Positions 24,964 to 35,154 are shown, counted from the first letter of the stretch. The stretch is 64,000 bases of DNA from Pseudomonas canadensis (GCF_000503215.1 NZ_KI628539.1:434001-498000); one strand, 5' to 3'. Made by a program: numbers and translations. Notes: generated from the sequence alone by a model not told the origin.

Positions 24964-27900
24964 TCAGACGGGAGGCTTGGACGGGCCCGGAATCGTCAAG
25001 TCTATCGGGACGCCAAGTCCCAGTCGGTTGACGCGGTCCGCAACAGTAGGAATAGCCATATTGAAGGTGCCGTCGGACTTCACGTATTTGCTCCAGGAAG
25101 AGGGGTGGAGGCCCCGGTCAACGGCAAATTTCCAGGCCGCGGCACTGTTCTGGTTCTCCGGTCGAAGGGCCAACTGATACCAGTCTTGATAATGCTTGTC
25201 GGTGACGCGGGTGAAAAATCCGTCGGAGGGTTTTGTCAGTCTGTCCAAACGGGCCTTGCCAAGGTTGTTCAACGTCCCTTTCTTCGCGTCCACGAAAATG
25301 GTTATACGCTCTGGACGAATGTTATGTAATTTCGCAAATTCAGCTGCAGCTGCTTTGGTCGGCTGCTTCATGTTTACCCATTTCATGAACAGTTTGTCTG
25401 ACAGGTGTTTAAACGTCTCAGGATTGAGCCGCGCCTTGCCCCGTTCGGTAATTGTGCCGCCTGACATTACAAACTTGTTCCACGAGTTGTACGTGATATT
25501 GCGACTATTGAAAAAAGCGGCTGGGTCCAGCGTGGTGGCCGGGTTGGGCAACGCCGCGTTGGCTTTGACGTGTGCGTCCCATTCTCTAAGTGCTTCGATT
25601 ACTCTGTTGTCGCTTTTTGGTCCGCCGCCGGGCGCGCGTTGCCATGTGTCCAATTCCCACTGTTTGTTCGGCAGGCGCCGCAACCGGAACGGGGTCAAGC
25701 CTCCAGAGGGAGTGAGCACGGGGGCGACCAAGCCATTGCGGTCATAGACGTTGAAAGCGTTCTGAATGCGAAACACCTGCTCTTTGCCCTTTTCACCGAC
25801 GCCGCGTACCAGATAGGTGGGTGGCGAGCCGGGGACTCGATAAATGCCTGTACCTTCCGCCAGTTCGGCTCCTGGCGGGATGCCATTTTTCACCAGCAGG
25901 CGGGAGCTTTCTTGCTGGAAGTCTTTCTGGTATTTCGTCAGGTTCGGTCGCCGTATGTTTCTCGCGGGCCTCAGTAGCATGGGCAGTGGCTTGATACCCA
26001 GGCTGGCCGTGCGTGTCACTCCGGCGACCGTGGTGGTGGCCTTTGCAAGTTCAAACAGCATGAGTGCGCGTGGCCCGCGACGTACGACAAGCCCCGCCGC
26101 GCTTTGCCCCAGGCTGCGCAAGGCATGGACCGTGGTGCGCCCGACCCGGCCGACGAACCTGGAGGCTGAAGAGGCCAGTTGCCCGCTCCAGGGAAGCCCG
26201 CTCAGTACGGTGGTTACCACTTCAACGCCGAACAGCACTTTATTGAGGGTGGACTGGGCGTTCAGCTCTTCGTTAGTCACGCTTTGCTCGTCGGCTTTGT
26301 TCAGCAGGTAAAGATAGTTCTGCCGGTATAGCCCGGCCCAGACGTCGCCTTGGTGTGCGGCCAGGCGCGAATTGAGCAAGCGTGTATCGGCCGGTACGCG
26401 TGCGCGAAGATAATCCTGCCAAGCGGAGCCCTGCATCAGCCGGATCAGTTCAGCCTCGTTGGCCAGTTCCCTTAGCTCCAAACCGTCGGGCGCATGCGGG
26501 GTATACAGTACGCGCATGTCATCGGCAGCGGTGGAGAGAATCAGAACGCCATTTACGGTTTGTCCACCACGGCCTTCGGGGGCGTCGCTGGACGGGTTGA
26601 ACATCAGCGCATTGGCGATCACTGCGTGTCCGTCGACCCGTGGGCGTGTCGCGGGGTTTGGAGCGGCCTGCACCGCCGCCATCCAAGCGGCTGCTTTCTT
26701 TTGCTTGGGGGCACTGTGTGTTTCCCTGAGGTAGATATCAGGATTCAACCGGGCCGAAAGGGCCGCATAGTCAATAACGGATGCCTGGCTCGCGCGCCAC
26801 GCCTGTCTCAAGGCGCGGGCCTCGGTTGCCGTAGCCTGCGGGGCGAGGTATTTCTCGAGCACGTTTTGCGTGTACTGGTGGCCAACATTCAGGTCCTTGA
26901 CCCACAGCTCAAGGCGTTGTTTGTCCAAGCTGATGGGACGCCCACGCGTATCGCGCACCCAGTTCCCTTGGGGGGTGGTCAGTGTGGCATCCAGATCGTC
27001 GTTTTCGACCCAGGTGAGGCTCTTTTCCCAGGGTTTGGTGTTTTTCAACAGCAGGTTGGTCAGGCTCATCCGCTTGCTCGTGGAACTGGTATGCGCAGTT
27101 CCAAAACCTCCTCCATCGGCTACGACCCGTGTTCGGGTGGTCTGGGTGACTATCGTCTTGTCCGGGTCGATGCCCTGTTCGGGATAGTCCTGGCCTTTTT
27201 CGGCCAGGAAGGCGCGAATCTTTGTCAGTACCCGTTGCTTTGCATACTCGGCCAATGTTGGAATAAGCGCTTGCCATTGCTTGGTCAGTTCATCCTGTTT
27301 GGCCTGGGTGGTGTCGGCCTGGTCTTGCAGAGCCTTCTGGTCCGCCGAGCTCAAGCGCTTTTCCCAGTCTGGCCGCCAGTGTTGCTTCAGCAGTCGGTTG
27401 CGCGCCATAAATGGCCCGGCCAAATCCAACAGTTCGGCCAGTTCCACGCGGCCATTTTTTTCATTGTCCGATTCGCCCTCCGTCAGGCCCAGAATGGTCT
27501 CGATGTCGGACTGCTGTTTGTCGAGCAGCGCCTGGATGCCGTCAGCCACGAAGTCGTCGGTTATCGGCGCATAAGTGGTACTCAGGTCGTTGCCCCACAG
27601 CCCGGTTTTGCCATGCTGAACCGCCAGCGGCAAGCCGCTGATACACAACCTGCCGGCGTCTTCGCCAGCGTTGATGCGGGCTTTCAGCGTGTCATGCAGG
27701 ACTTGCAGGGACGCACATTCTTCAAACCCCATGTCCGGGGTATACAGCACTACCGCGCCAACCCCGGCCGTGTAAGTACTGAGGTTTTTGTGCCCATGGG
27801 GCCAATGGGGAGCGACAGGGCTGGAGCCGTCATCCAGGGTCAGAACGAAGCTGGCGGCCATACGCGCACGCGCGGCGGGGCCAGTGTCGACGGTCAACTG

Positions 27901-29841
27901 ATACACACCGGGGCGGCTGCCATGGCTGAAGCGTGCTTCACGTCGGGCCTGGGTCGGGTAACGCAGGGCACGATCAATCAGCAATTTGGCTTGTGGGCTC
28001 AGGGTATTGTCGGCCACGCGCAGGCGTGCCTGTATCTCCAGGACCTGGCGCTGGACATCGATCAGCCGAACCTGTGGGCAGACCAAATCCGGCGCTATCG
28101 GCGTACGCCAATAGGTGGTGATCTGCTCGGCCAGTCGTGTTTGTAGGGTGTGAGCCAGTTCCAGCAATGTGCCGGTCTGGGCCAACTGGTCGACTTCGTT
28201 GAAAGCGGTCGGGCTGCTGAAGACGCTTTCGGCGAACGTGTCGAGCGTGGCGGTGCTCTCTTCTTGTGCTGTTTGATCCTCGTACGCTTGCTCTGCGGGG
28301 TTGTCCCAAAGCAACAAGGTACACACCGCCTCGATCAATGGGCGGGAAGACTCAAAATGACGCAGGCCATCGCTGTCAATGAGGTAGCGGTTGACATACA
28401 GGCTGTGCAACTCGGTGTCGGCCGGCAGATCTGGGTAGGTTTCTTTGAGCAGCGACGTCAGCACACCGCCCAGCGAGGGATGTTTGTCCTTTTCCAGTAC
28501 CTGGTCGAGTTGTTGGTTAAGAGAGTTCCACTGTTGTATCAGGTGCGTTTGTTGCCCAACGTCAGGCAAGGTCAGTGGGACGGGAGAGGCGCGTGTCAGG
28601 TCGGGCGATTCGGGCATGCGGGCGATCAGCCCAGGGTTGCCCTTGAGGGGCAGTGCCAGGGTGGTCCGTACGCTGGCTGCCAGGGTTTCGAATGCGGTGT
28701 GGGACGCACCGAAGGCCTGTTCGATATCGGCCTCTTGCTGGCGACGTTGGGCGTGCAGGCATGCACTGAATACCGGGCCGGTGATCGAGGGATAGGTGAG
28801 TGCCTGCCGACTTCTTAACGCGTCGGTGGCAGCGGAGCGTTCGCTCGCGAGGATGTTGGCGAGCAGCACGGTTCTTTCGTCGCTTCTCACCAGGCGTAGG
28901 CGCAAGGTATTTTCCAGGGTGGAGAAATTCATGAAGAACTCAACGCCGAATTGCGGGGTATACAGGACGGTCGGTCGTGTCCCATGCAGGTGCTCGGTGA
29001 GTACGAAGCAGCCATTGAGTGGTGCGGCCCATTCAGGCTGGTCGGTCAATTCCAGCGTGAGGCCGAGTATGAGCGGCGGTGTGGCGTTGTTCGTGGTCTC
29101 ATGGAGCACGCAGTTTTCGATTAGTTGTCGGCCTTCGATCACCACCTCCAGGTGTGACTGGGCCGTGGTGACGGCCGCTTGCGCGTGGGTATCCTCAGGC
29201 GTTTTCTTTAGGGTTTGCTCGGCTTGGCTGAGCTGTTGCCGAGCATCCTGCAGTTTCAGGTCCGCCTCCAGCGTAAATACCTCACGCTGCTTTTGACTCA
29301 CAGCCTCCATGACACTCAGTGCACCCGTACTCGCGTGGGGCGATGACCAGAACTCCCTGAGACTGTTCAAGTACAGCGTCTGGCAGTTGAGTTGCAGATC
29401 ACTGATCAACTGATTGACTGCTGCGACTTCCAACGGCGCCATCTCATTGCTGCGGCCGGCGCCGTTGGCATTTGCATAGAATCCGACTGCCTGGTTGATG
29501 GCGCCGGTTTCCGGCTCCTTGGTCAGCGCGGTCGGCATGTTTTGGGTGGCAATCGTCTCTTGAAGGACCTGGGTCAGATTGCGTGCGCGGGTGATGCGGG
29601 GTCTCCGTGCGGTGCTGTCTTGATCTGCCTGCGACGCAGTGTCGTAAACGTACTCGTTGAGATAAACCGTATCCGGGTTCGGTGTACTGGCAGGCACACG
29701 TTTTGCCAATGCCTGGCGCAGTTCGGTGGTCATGACCGTCGTCAGGTCTGGCTGTGCGTCCAGCAGGTGCTCGATGGCGGTGATACACACTGACGCACGG
29801 CGTATCAGGTCTTCGGTAGAAGGTTGGGGCTGTGAAGGCAT
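24964..29841 (-). CDS. Very large toxin-like protein (DUF6543/dermonecrotic toxin-type domains)
   Basis: 1625 residues, no signal peptide. Three internal units carry the same strand-turn motif, V-L-Y-T-P-x-x-G-x-E followed by a Leu-rich helix: near residues 290 (VLYTPQFGVEFFMNF), 696 (VLYTPDMGFEECASL) and 1108 (VLYTPHAPDGLELREL). This is the hallmark of the DUF6543 proteins annotated as dermonecrotic toxin domain in Pseudomonas. A hydrophobic/amphipathic region (about 1190-1280) follows. The C-terminus has three repeats of about 33 residues (near 1440, 1499 and 1570) with the pattern F-A-x4-I-x4-W-x-x-Y-V-x4-G-T-x4-G-x-A-R-L. No catalytic motif is recognised. AGGA lies 10 bases before the start. 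Export route and target unknown; it lies between decayed accessory DNA and a cell-wall synthase gene. Confidence 0.85.
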   Translation of the reverse strand: MPSQPQPSTEDLIRRASVCITAIEHLLDAQPDLTTVMTTELRQALAKRVPASTPNPDTVYLNEYVYDTASQADQDSTARRPRITRARNLTQVLQETIATQNMPTALTKEPETGAINQAVGFYANANGAGRSNEMAPLEVAAVNQLISDLQLNCQTLYLNSLREFWSSPHASTGALSVMEAVSQKQREVFTLEADLKLQDARQQLSQAEQTLKKTPEDTHAQAAVTTAQSHLEVVIEGRQLIENCVLHETTNNATPPLILGLTLELTDQPEWAAPLNGCFVLTEHLHGTRPTVLYTPQFGVEFFMNFSTLENTLRLRLVRSDERTVLLANILASERSAATDALRSRQALTYPSITGPVFSACLHAQRRQQEADIEQAFGASHTAFETLAASVRTTLALPLKGNPGLIARMPESPDLTRASPVPLTLPDVGQQTHLIQQWNSLNQQLDQVLEKDKHPSLGGVLTSLLKETYPDLPADTELHSLYVNRYLIDSDGLRHFESSRPLIEAVCTLLLWDNPAEQAYEDQTAQEESTATLDTFAESVFSSPTAFNEVDQLAQTGTLLELAHTLQTRLAEQITTYWRTPIAPDLVCPQVRLIDVQRQVLEIQARLRVADNTLSPQAKLLIDRALRYPTQARREARFSHGSRPGVYQLTVDTGPAARARMAASFVLTLDDGSSPVAPHWPHGHKNLSTYTAGVGAVVLYTPDMGFEECASLQVLHDTLKARINAGEDAGRLCISGLPLAVQHGKTGLWGNDLSTTYAPITDDFVADGIQALLDKQQSDIETILGLTEGESDNEKNGRVELAELLDLAGPFMARNRLLKQHWRPDWEKRLSSADQKALQDQADTTQAKQDELTKQWQALIPTLAEYAKQRVLTKIRAFLAEKGQDYPEQGIDPDKTIVTQTTRTRVVADGGGFGTAHTSSTSKRMSLTNLLLKNTKPWEKSLTWVENDDLDATLTTPQGNWVRDTRGRPISLDKQRLELWVKDLNVGHQYTQNVLEKYLAPQATATEARALRQAWRASQASVIDYAALSARLNPDIYLRETHSAPKQKKAAAWMAAVQAAPNPATRPRVDGHAVIANALMFNPSSDAPEGRGGQTVNGVLILSTAADDMRVLYTPHAPDGLELRELANEAELIRLMQGSAWQDYLRARVPADTRLLNSRLAAHQGDVWAGLYRQNYLYLLNKADEQSVTNEELNAQSTLNKVLFGVEVVTTVLSGLPWSGQLASSASRFVGRVGRTTVHALRSLGQSAAGLVVRRGPRALMLFELAKATTTVAGVTRTASLGIKPLPMLLRPARNIRRPNLTKYQKDFQQESSRLLVKNGIPPGAELAEGTGIYRVPGSPPTYLVRGVGEKGKEQVFRIQNAFNVYDRNGLVAPVLTPSGGLTPFRLRRLPNKQWELDTWQRAPGGGPKSDNRVIEALREWDAHVKANAALPNPATTLDPAAFFNSRNITYNSWNKFVMSGGTITERGKARLNPETFKHLSDKLFMKWVNMKQPTKAAAAEFAKLHNIRPERITIFVDAKKGTLNNLGKARLDRLTKPSDGFFTRVTDKHYQDWYQLALRPENQNSAAAWKFAVDRGLHPSSWSKYVKSDGTFNMAIPTVADRVNRLGLGVPIDLTIPGPSKPPV

Positions 29842-29973
29842 AGCGCGGGTTTCCTGTCGCGATAGGGAGAATCGTGCAGGCCGGTGTCAGGGAAGGGGCC
29901 GCACGCTGATGCCCAGACTAATGGGCGTCGAGCGAGCGTCAGGTCTAAATAAGCACTACGTGATCCCTTCCTC

Positions 29974-32900
29974 TTACCGCAGGCACGTGGCGGAACCCCG
30001 AGGTTGCAGTAGTGGGTAGAGAATCGGAGCCATCCCTTTGAGCACCTGTACCGGCAACGCCGACGTGAAGGTGAAGTGCTGGGCGGAGGTGCCCGGGACA
30101 AAGGCGGTCAGTGTGCCGAAGTGGTGTTCGCCGATGTAGAACACAAAGGTTGCCGTGCGGTTGATGGATTTGGAATTGAGAATGTGCCCGCCGGTACTCA
30201 TGGCTTGGATGCGGTTATCGCCGGTGCCGGTCTTGCCACCCATGGCCAGCGGTGTGCCGTCCGCCAGCGTGAAGCTGCCGGCCACGCGTTTGGCGGTGCC
30301 CGCGTCCACTACTTGCGACAGCGCTCCGCGCAAGGCGCTGGCGACTTCGCTGGAGATCACGCGCTTCCCGCGATTCGGGGCGTTGATCACACGCGTTTCA
30401 TAGGGGGTGCCCTCGGCAAACTGCAGGCTGTCGATACGCAGTACCGGCAGGCGCACACCATCGTTGAGGATAATCCCCATCAGTTCGGCGAGCGCAGCGG
30501 GGCGGTCGCCTGAGCTGCCGATGGCAGTGGCCAGTGACGGTACCAAATGGTCGAACGGGTAACCCACGGCCTTCCAGCGCTCATGGATTTCCAGGAACGC
30601 TTCGATCTCCAGCATGGTGCGAATCCGGCTGTCACGGGCGCTCTGATGGCGACTTTTGAACAGCCAGCTGTAGACTTCCTGGCGCTCGAATTCGCTGGCC
30701 TTGACCACCTCGCCAAAGGTCGCTTCAGGGTGGCTGAGCAAATAGCCCAGCAGCCACAAGTCCAGCGGATGCACCTTGGCGATATAGCCTTGGTCCGGCA
30801 GGTCGTAGGCGCCGGGGCCGTAGCTTTGGTAGAGCGTTTGCAGACGTGCATCGGTGAGTTTTTCGGCGTTCTTCAGGTGTGAACGTACGAAGCGATTGAA
30901 ACTCTCCTGGCTGGCCTGGGGCAACAGGTAGCGGTGCACCGCCGCCAGGCGAATCGCGGTGGGGTGCAGGCTGTCCATGAACGTGTCGAGGCGCGTCTGG
31001 GTGTCCTTGTTGCGGTATTTTTTCCAGAACTTGAGCAGGAACGCGGTGCCTTCGTGGTCGGCGAATTTGGCCAGGTATTCCTGGCGGCGCGGGTCGTTGT
31101 CGTCCTTGAGCAGGCGCGCGCTGTTGTCTTCGCCGGAGTAGGTGGTGTAGCGCACCAGGTCGCGCATCAGGCGAATGAACGGCAGGTTGATCGACTCGCG
31201 CAGGGCATCGCGCAGGGTCGGGTTGCGGCTGTTATCTTCGTTGCGAAAGTTATGAAAGCGGTGCAGGCCGCCGCCGGTGAAAAAGGCTTCGCCGGGGCTG
31301 GCGGAATACGTGCGGTTGAGAGCGGCATCGAGCATCTTCGACAGGTCGCGGTCGCTGTTGCGCAGCAGATAATCCAGCGCCCAGCGCGACAGTGGGTCTT
31401 GCTCGGGCACTTCGACTCTTTTCAACTCGGCGGGTATTTTTGCACTGTAGCGCTCATGCAGTTCGTTGATGATTTGCAGGTAAGTGGTCAGCACCCGCAG
31501 CTTGGCGGTGGAACCCAGTTCTAGCTTGCTGCCTTCGTTGATATCGAACGGCTGGTCGGTGTTGTCGGTTTGCACCCGCACGCGTGCGCCGTCGGGCGTG
31601 AGTTCGAACAGGGTGAAGCTATAACGCACCTGAGGCGTGCTTTGCGGCGTGAGCAGGCGCGGGCCGAGCAGGCCCATTTTTGCGGCGAACGTCGGGTCGG
31701 CGAGGTGCTTGAGGTAATCGGTAGTCTGGCGTTGCAGCGCCGATTGCAGGGTGCTGGTGGCCGACAGGTCGAGGCGGTCGAGGTCATACAGCGAGCGGTT
31801 GAGCAGGCTGGCCAGGCGGCTGCGGGCGACGTTGATCGCTTTGTCTGTTTCCACCGGTTGGATCGTCGGCTGCTGCTGCCAATCGCGGTAGCCCAGGTGG
31901 CTGGCGAGGGCTGCGGAGGATAAACCGGCCGGGAGGATGCCGTTCTGCGCCAGCAGGCGGATATGGCTGTCGGTCAATTGCGCCAGCTCCTCGCGGCCCT
32001 TGTTGAGGTAGTGGGAGGGGCGACGCTGGGCGATCATCAACGCCAGCACTTGGCGCAGCGCCAGCCCGCGTTCGGCCAGACGCTTCGGGTCTTGCTCGGT
32101 GTCACTCAAGGCGCGGTTGACCTGATTGAAGTCTGCGCCGAACCACACCCGCAACCCCTCGGCCAGGCCGTGTACTTCACCGTGCCCAGGCACCGCCGAC
32201 AGCGGCACGCTGTTGAGGTAATCACGCAGGATATTTTCCCGGCTGCCCAAGGTATTGGGCCCGGCCTGGTAAGCCCTGACGCTGGCGGAAAGCATCTGGC
32301 GGATTTTTTCGCCACCGGACAGCGTCAGGCCATCGGGCGAATGGCGGTACTTTTCGAGCTGCGTGGCCAGGGTACTGCCACCGGCGGTTTGCCCGGGCAA
32401 ATGCAGCAGTTTGGCCACCTGCGACCAGGCCGCTTTGGCAAAGCGCGGCCAGTCGACCGCCGGATTGGCCATGGGTTGCTTGGGGTCCAGCAGGTCGCGG
32501 TCTTCGATAAACAGCAGGCTTTGCACCACCAGCGGCGGGATCGCGGCGAAGTTGGCATAGAGCTGTTGCGGGTAGGTGAAACTGTACAGCGGCGTAGCGC
32601 GGCAATCGGTGATGCTCAGGCCGGCCTGGACCTTTTCTGCGTAGGGCACGAACAGCCCCCGCTGCGCGTAATCCATCAACGCCGGTGAGAAGCGCGCCTG
32701 TGCCTGGACCAGGTAGTTGCGCTTGAGCAGGCGCGGCAGGAACTCATCCAGGTCGCTGTAGCCCAGGCGCTTGTCGAAGGGGCCATCGCCCGGATAAACC
32801 ACGGCCTCGCTGGTGCCGGGTGTGACCTCATAGCTCAGCGCCGCCGCCAACGGGCTGAGGTACTCGGCCTGCAGGCGGGAGGTGCGCATTTCCTGGCTGG

Positions 32901-33072
32901 CGGCCCAGCACAGTGCTGCCAGGGCGATCAACAGTATCAGCCACACCAGCCGCCACCACAGCCTTCGCGAGCGGGGGCTTTGTGGCAACGGCGGTTGATC
33001 CGGGCTGTCGGTTGCTAACGCAGCCCTGTTCGAATCGGTTTGCCATAAAGCGCCCATAGTCGATTGATCCAT
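29974..33072 (-). CDS. Large class A penicillin-binding protein (GT51 plus transpeptidase)
   Basis: 1032 residues, longer than typical PBP1A/1B. Seen: cytoplasmic tail, one membrane helix (about 38-58), GT51 glycosyltransferase motifs EDRDLLDP near residue 187 and GGSTLATQLEK near residue 230, then a transpeptidase with STAK (SxxK serine) near residue 518, SIN near 625 and KTGTG near 945. The spacing between SIN and KTG is unusually long because of a helical insert of about 200 residues (roughly 640-860). All catalytic motifs of both activities are present, so it should polymerise and cross-link peptidoglycan in the periplasm. It is a single gene with 130 bases to the toxin-like gene downstream. 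No strong ribosome-binding site is visible at either possible start. Confidence 0.9.
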   Translation of the reverse strand: MDQSTMGALWQTDSNRAALATDSPDQPPLPQSPRSRRLWWRLVWLILLIALAALCWAASQEMRTSRLQAEYLSPLAAALSYEVTPGTSEAVVYPGDGPFDKRLGYSDLDEFLPRLLKRNYLVQAQARFSPALMDYAQRGLFVPYAEKVQAGLSITDCRATPLYSFTYPQQLYANFAAIPPLVVQSLLFIEDRDLLDPKQPMANPAVDWPRFAKAAWSQVAKLLHLPGQTAGGSTLATQLEKYRHSPDGLTLSGGEKIRQMLSASVRAYQAGPNTLGSRENILRDYLNSVPLSAVPGHGEVHGLAEGLRVWFGADFNQVNRALSDTEQDPKRLAERGLALRQVLALMIAQRRPSHYLNKGREELAQLTDSHIRLLAQNGILPAGLSSAALASHLGYRDWQQQPTIQPVETDKAINVARSRLASLLNRSLYDLDRLDLSATSTLQSALQRQTTDYLKHLADPTFAAKMGLLGPRLLTPQSTPQVRYSFTLFELTPDGARVRVQTDNTDQPFDINEGSKLELGSTAKLRVLTTYLQIINELHERYSAKIPAELKRVEVPEQDPLSRWALDYLLRNSDRDLSKMLDAALNRTYSASPGEAFFTGGGLHRFHNFRNEDNSRNPTLRDALRESINLPFIRLMRDLVRYTTYSGEDNSARLLKDDNDPRRQEYLAKFADHEGTAFLLKFWKKYRNKDTQTRLDTFMDSLHPTAIRLAAVHRYLLPQASQESFNRFVRSHLKNAEKLTDARLQTLYQSYGPGAYDLPDQGYIAKVHPLDLWLLGYLLSHPEATFGEVVKASEFERQEVYSWLFKSRHQSARDSRIRTMLEIEAFLEIHERWKAVGYPFDHLVPSLATAIGSSGDRPAALAELMGIILNDGVRLPVLRIDSLQFAEGTPYETRVINAPNRGKRVISSEVASALRGALSQVVDAGTAKRVAGSFTLADGTPLAMGGKTGTGDNRIQAMSTGGHILNSKSINRTATFVFYIGEHHFGTLTAFVPGTSAQHFTFTSALPVQVLKGMAPILYPLLQPRGSATCLR

Positions 33073-33696
33073 TCACGCAGATTGATCGGACGTATGTGAA
33101 AGCTTAGACGCTGCTGGGCGTGGTCAAGGAATTTGTCTTGCGCCTAGCGGATCTGCTGTTTGAGGCTTTGGTCCATTTATGGGGGAACGGGTCTCCAGTC
33201 AGCGTGTGGTCTGGAGGAACACTGTCTACCGCCACGTGAACGCAGCCCGTCAGTACGGTGGTTTTTTGCAGGGCGGCAATTTGGCGGATGGCTTGCTGGC
33301 ACTGATGTACGACAGCTCGAAACCAGCGGGCATGGCCAGGCGCCTGTTCTTCGACACAACATTGTGGCAAGGGTGGTGGCGAGACGTGGCGGCCGTTGCA
33401 ATGACGCTGCACCCTCGCTGTGCAATACTCGGCGCCCGTTTATCGGCGACGATTCCTACGCTGTCCAGGTAAAGCTCCTCCGAAAAAGCGGCTTTTGCCG
33501 AGACTTCTCGCTGAATCTTGCCGTTTATTGAGTGAAAATCCCTGGGTTGAGCTTTTTATACTGCACTCCCGCTGATCTGGCCCCGCCAGAAGGGCTGGCC
33601 CATGAGGCGAGCCCGGTGTAAAGGCGTCATGACCGACCCGTCATGACCTCCGGCACCCAGTGGCTCAATCCAATAACAAGACGAGGTTGTACCCTT
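33073..33696. other. Gene-free spacer of about 620 bases
   Basis: Open frames on both strands (for example 33160-33531 and 33104-33412) have no recognisable domain, no good ribosome-binding site and atypical composition; I do not call them. The right end holds the tandem GTCATGAC motif before the permease gene. Confidence 0.55.
33626..33647. promoter_or_regulatory. Tandem GTCATGAC palindromes, candidate operator
   Basis: Two identical 8-bp palindromes at 33626-33633 and 33640-33647 are 14 bases apart and lie 50-70 bases upstream of the permease start at 33697. Equal spacing of identical palindromes suggests cooperative binding of a regulator. Unidentified. Confidence 0.4.
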
Positions 33697-35115
33697 ATGC
33701 CAGTTGGCAACCACCTGCCCCATGGCGAGACCGCTCAGGGCGGCCCGCTGAAACGTGAACTGGGCGAACGGCATATTCGCCTGATGGCTCTCGGCGCCTG
33801 CATCGGTGTCGGCCTGTTCCTGGGCTCGGCCAAGGCCATTGAAATGGCCGGCCCGGCGATCATGCTTTCCTACATCATTGGCGGCCTGGCGATCCTGGTG
33901 ATCATGCGCGCCCTTGGCGAAATGGCGGTGCACAACCCCGTCGCCGGCTCGTTCAGCCGTTACGCCCAAGACTATCTCGGCCCGTTGGCGGGCTTTCTGA
34001 CCGGCTGGAACTATTGGTTCCTGTGGCTGGTGACCTGCGTGGCGGAAATCACCGCCGTGGCCGTGTACATGGGCGTGTGGTTCCCCGACACGCCGCGCTG
34101 GATCTGGGCCCTGGCGGCGCTGATCAGCATGGGCAGCATCAACCTGATCGCGGTCAAGGCCTTTGGTGAGTTCGAGTTCTGGTTCGCGCTGATCAAGATC
34201 GTCACCATCATTGCGATGGTGATCGGCGGCGTCGGCATTATTGCGTTCGGCTTTGGCAATGATGGCGTGGCGCTGGGTATTTCCAACTTGTGGGCCCATG
34301 GCGGCTTTATGCCCAATGGCGTGCAAGGCGTGTTGATGTCTTTGCAAATGGTGATGTTCGCCTACCTGGGTGTAGAGATGATCGGCCTCACTGCCGGTGA
34401 AGCGAAGAACCCGCAGAAGACCATTCCGAGTGCCATCGGCTCGGTGTTCTGGCGCATCCTGCTGTTCTACGTGGGCGCATTGTTCGTGATTCTGTCGATC
34501 TATCCCTGGAATGAAATCGGCACCCAGGGCAGCCCATTCGTGATGACGTTCGAGCGCCTGGGCATCAAGACCGCCGCCGGTATCATCAACTTTGTGGTGA
34601 TCACTGCGGCACTGTCGTCCTGCAACGGCGGCATCTTCAGCACCGGGCGCATGCTCTACAGCCTGGCGCAGAACGGCCAGGCACCAGCGACCTTCGCCAA
34701 GACGTCGAGCAATGGCGTACCGCGCAAGGCACTGCTGCTGTCGATCTTTGCGTTGCTGCTGGGCGTGTTGCTCAACTACTGGGTGCCGGAGAAAGTCTTC
34801 GTATGGGTGACGTCCATCGCCACCTTCGGCGCAATCTGGACCTGGCTGATGATCCTGCTGGCCCAGCTCAAGTTCCGTAAGGGCCTGAGCCCGGCCGAAC
34901 GGGCAGGGCTCAAGTACCGCATGTGGTTGTTCCCGGTCAGTTCCTACCTGGCGCTGGCATTCCTGGTGCTGGTAGTTGGCCTGATGGCGTACTTCCCGGA
35001 TACCCGAGTGGCGCTGTATGTGGGGCCTGCGTTCCTGGTGCTGCTGACGGTGTTGTTCTACGTGTTCAAGCTGCAACCCACCAACCTGGCCTCGCCTTCG
35101 GCGCGTTCGGCCTGA
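33697..35115 (+). CDS. ProY-like amino acid permease (APC superfamily, AAT family)
   Basis: 472 residues from ATG 33697, preceded by GAGG; the frame is open from 33643 but the extra residues are polar and not typical. Seen: RHIRLMALGACIGVGLFLGS at the first helix, MRALGEMAVHNPVAGSFSRY, LGPLAGFLTGWNYW, AYLGVEMIGLTAGEA near residue 220, and twelve hydrophobic segments. These follow E. coli ProY and related permeases closely. Inner-membrane proton symporter, probably for proline or a related neutral amino acid. Confidence 0.9.
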   Translation: MPVGNHLPHGETAQGGPLKRELGERHIRLMALGACIGVGLFLGSAKAIEMAGPAIMLSYIIGGLAILVIMRALGEMAVHNPVAGSFSRYAQDYLGPLAGFLTGWNYWFLWLVTCVAEITAVAVYMGVWFPDTPRWIWALAALISMGSINLIAVKAFGEFEFWFALIKIVTIIAMVIGGVGIIAFGFGNDGVALGISNLWAHGGFMPNGVQGVLMSLQMVMFAYLGVEMIGLTAGEAKNPQKTIPSAIGSVFWRILLFYVGALFVILSIYPWNEIGTQGSPFVMTFERLGIKTAAGIINFVVITAALSSCNGGIFSTGRMLYSLAQNGQAPATFAKTSSNGVPRKALLLSIFALLLGVLLNYWVPEKVFVWVTSIATFGAIWTWLMILLAQLKFRKGLSPAERAGLKYRMWLFPVSSYLALAFLVLVVGLMAYFPDTRVALYVGPAFLVLLTVLFYVFKLQPTNLASPSARSA

Positions 35116-35123
35116 TACTGGGA

Positions 35124-35149
35124 ATGGCCCGTTGCGCGCAACGGGCCAT
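35124..35149. terminator. Perfect 26-bp palindrome between convergent genes
   Basis: Arms of 13 bases (ATGGCCCGTTGCG and its complement) meet without a loop between the permease stop (35115) and the opgC stop (35155). There is no T-run. The convergent position suggests a bidirectional terminator or barrier. Confidence 0.65.
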
Positions 35150-35154
35150 GCTGC

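Noticed and set aside
33160..33531. Small genes in the spacer between the PBP and permease genes
   Set aside because: No ribosome-binding site, domain or plausible codon pattern on either strand.
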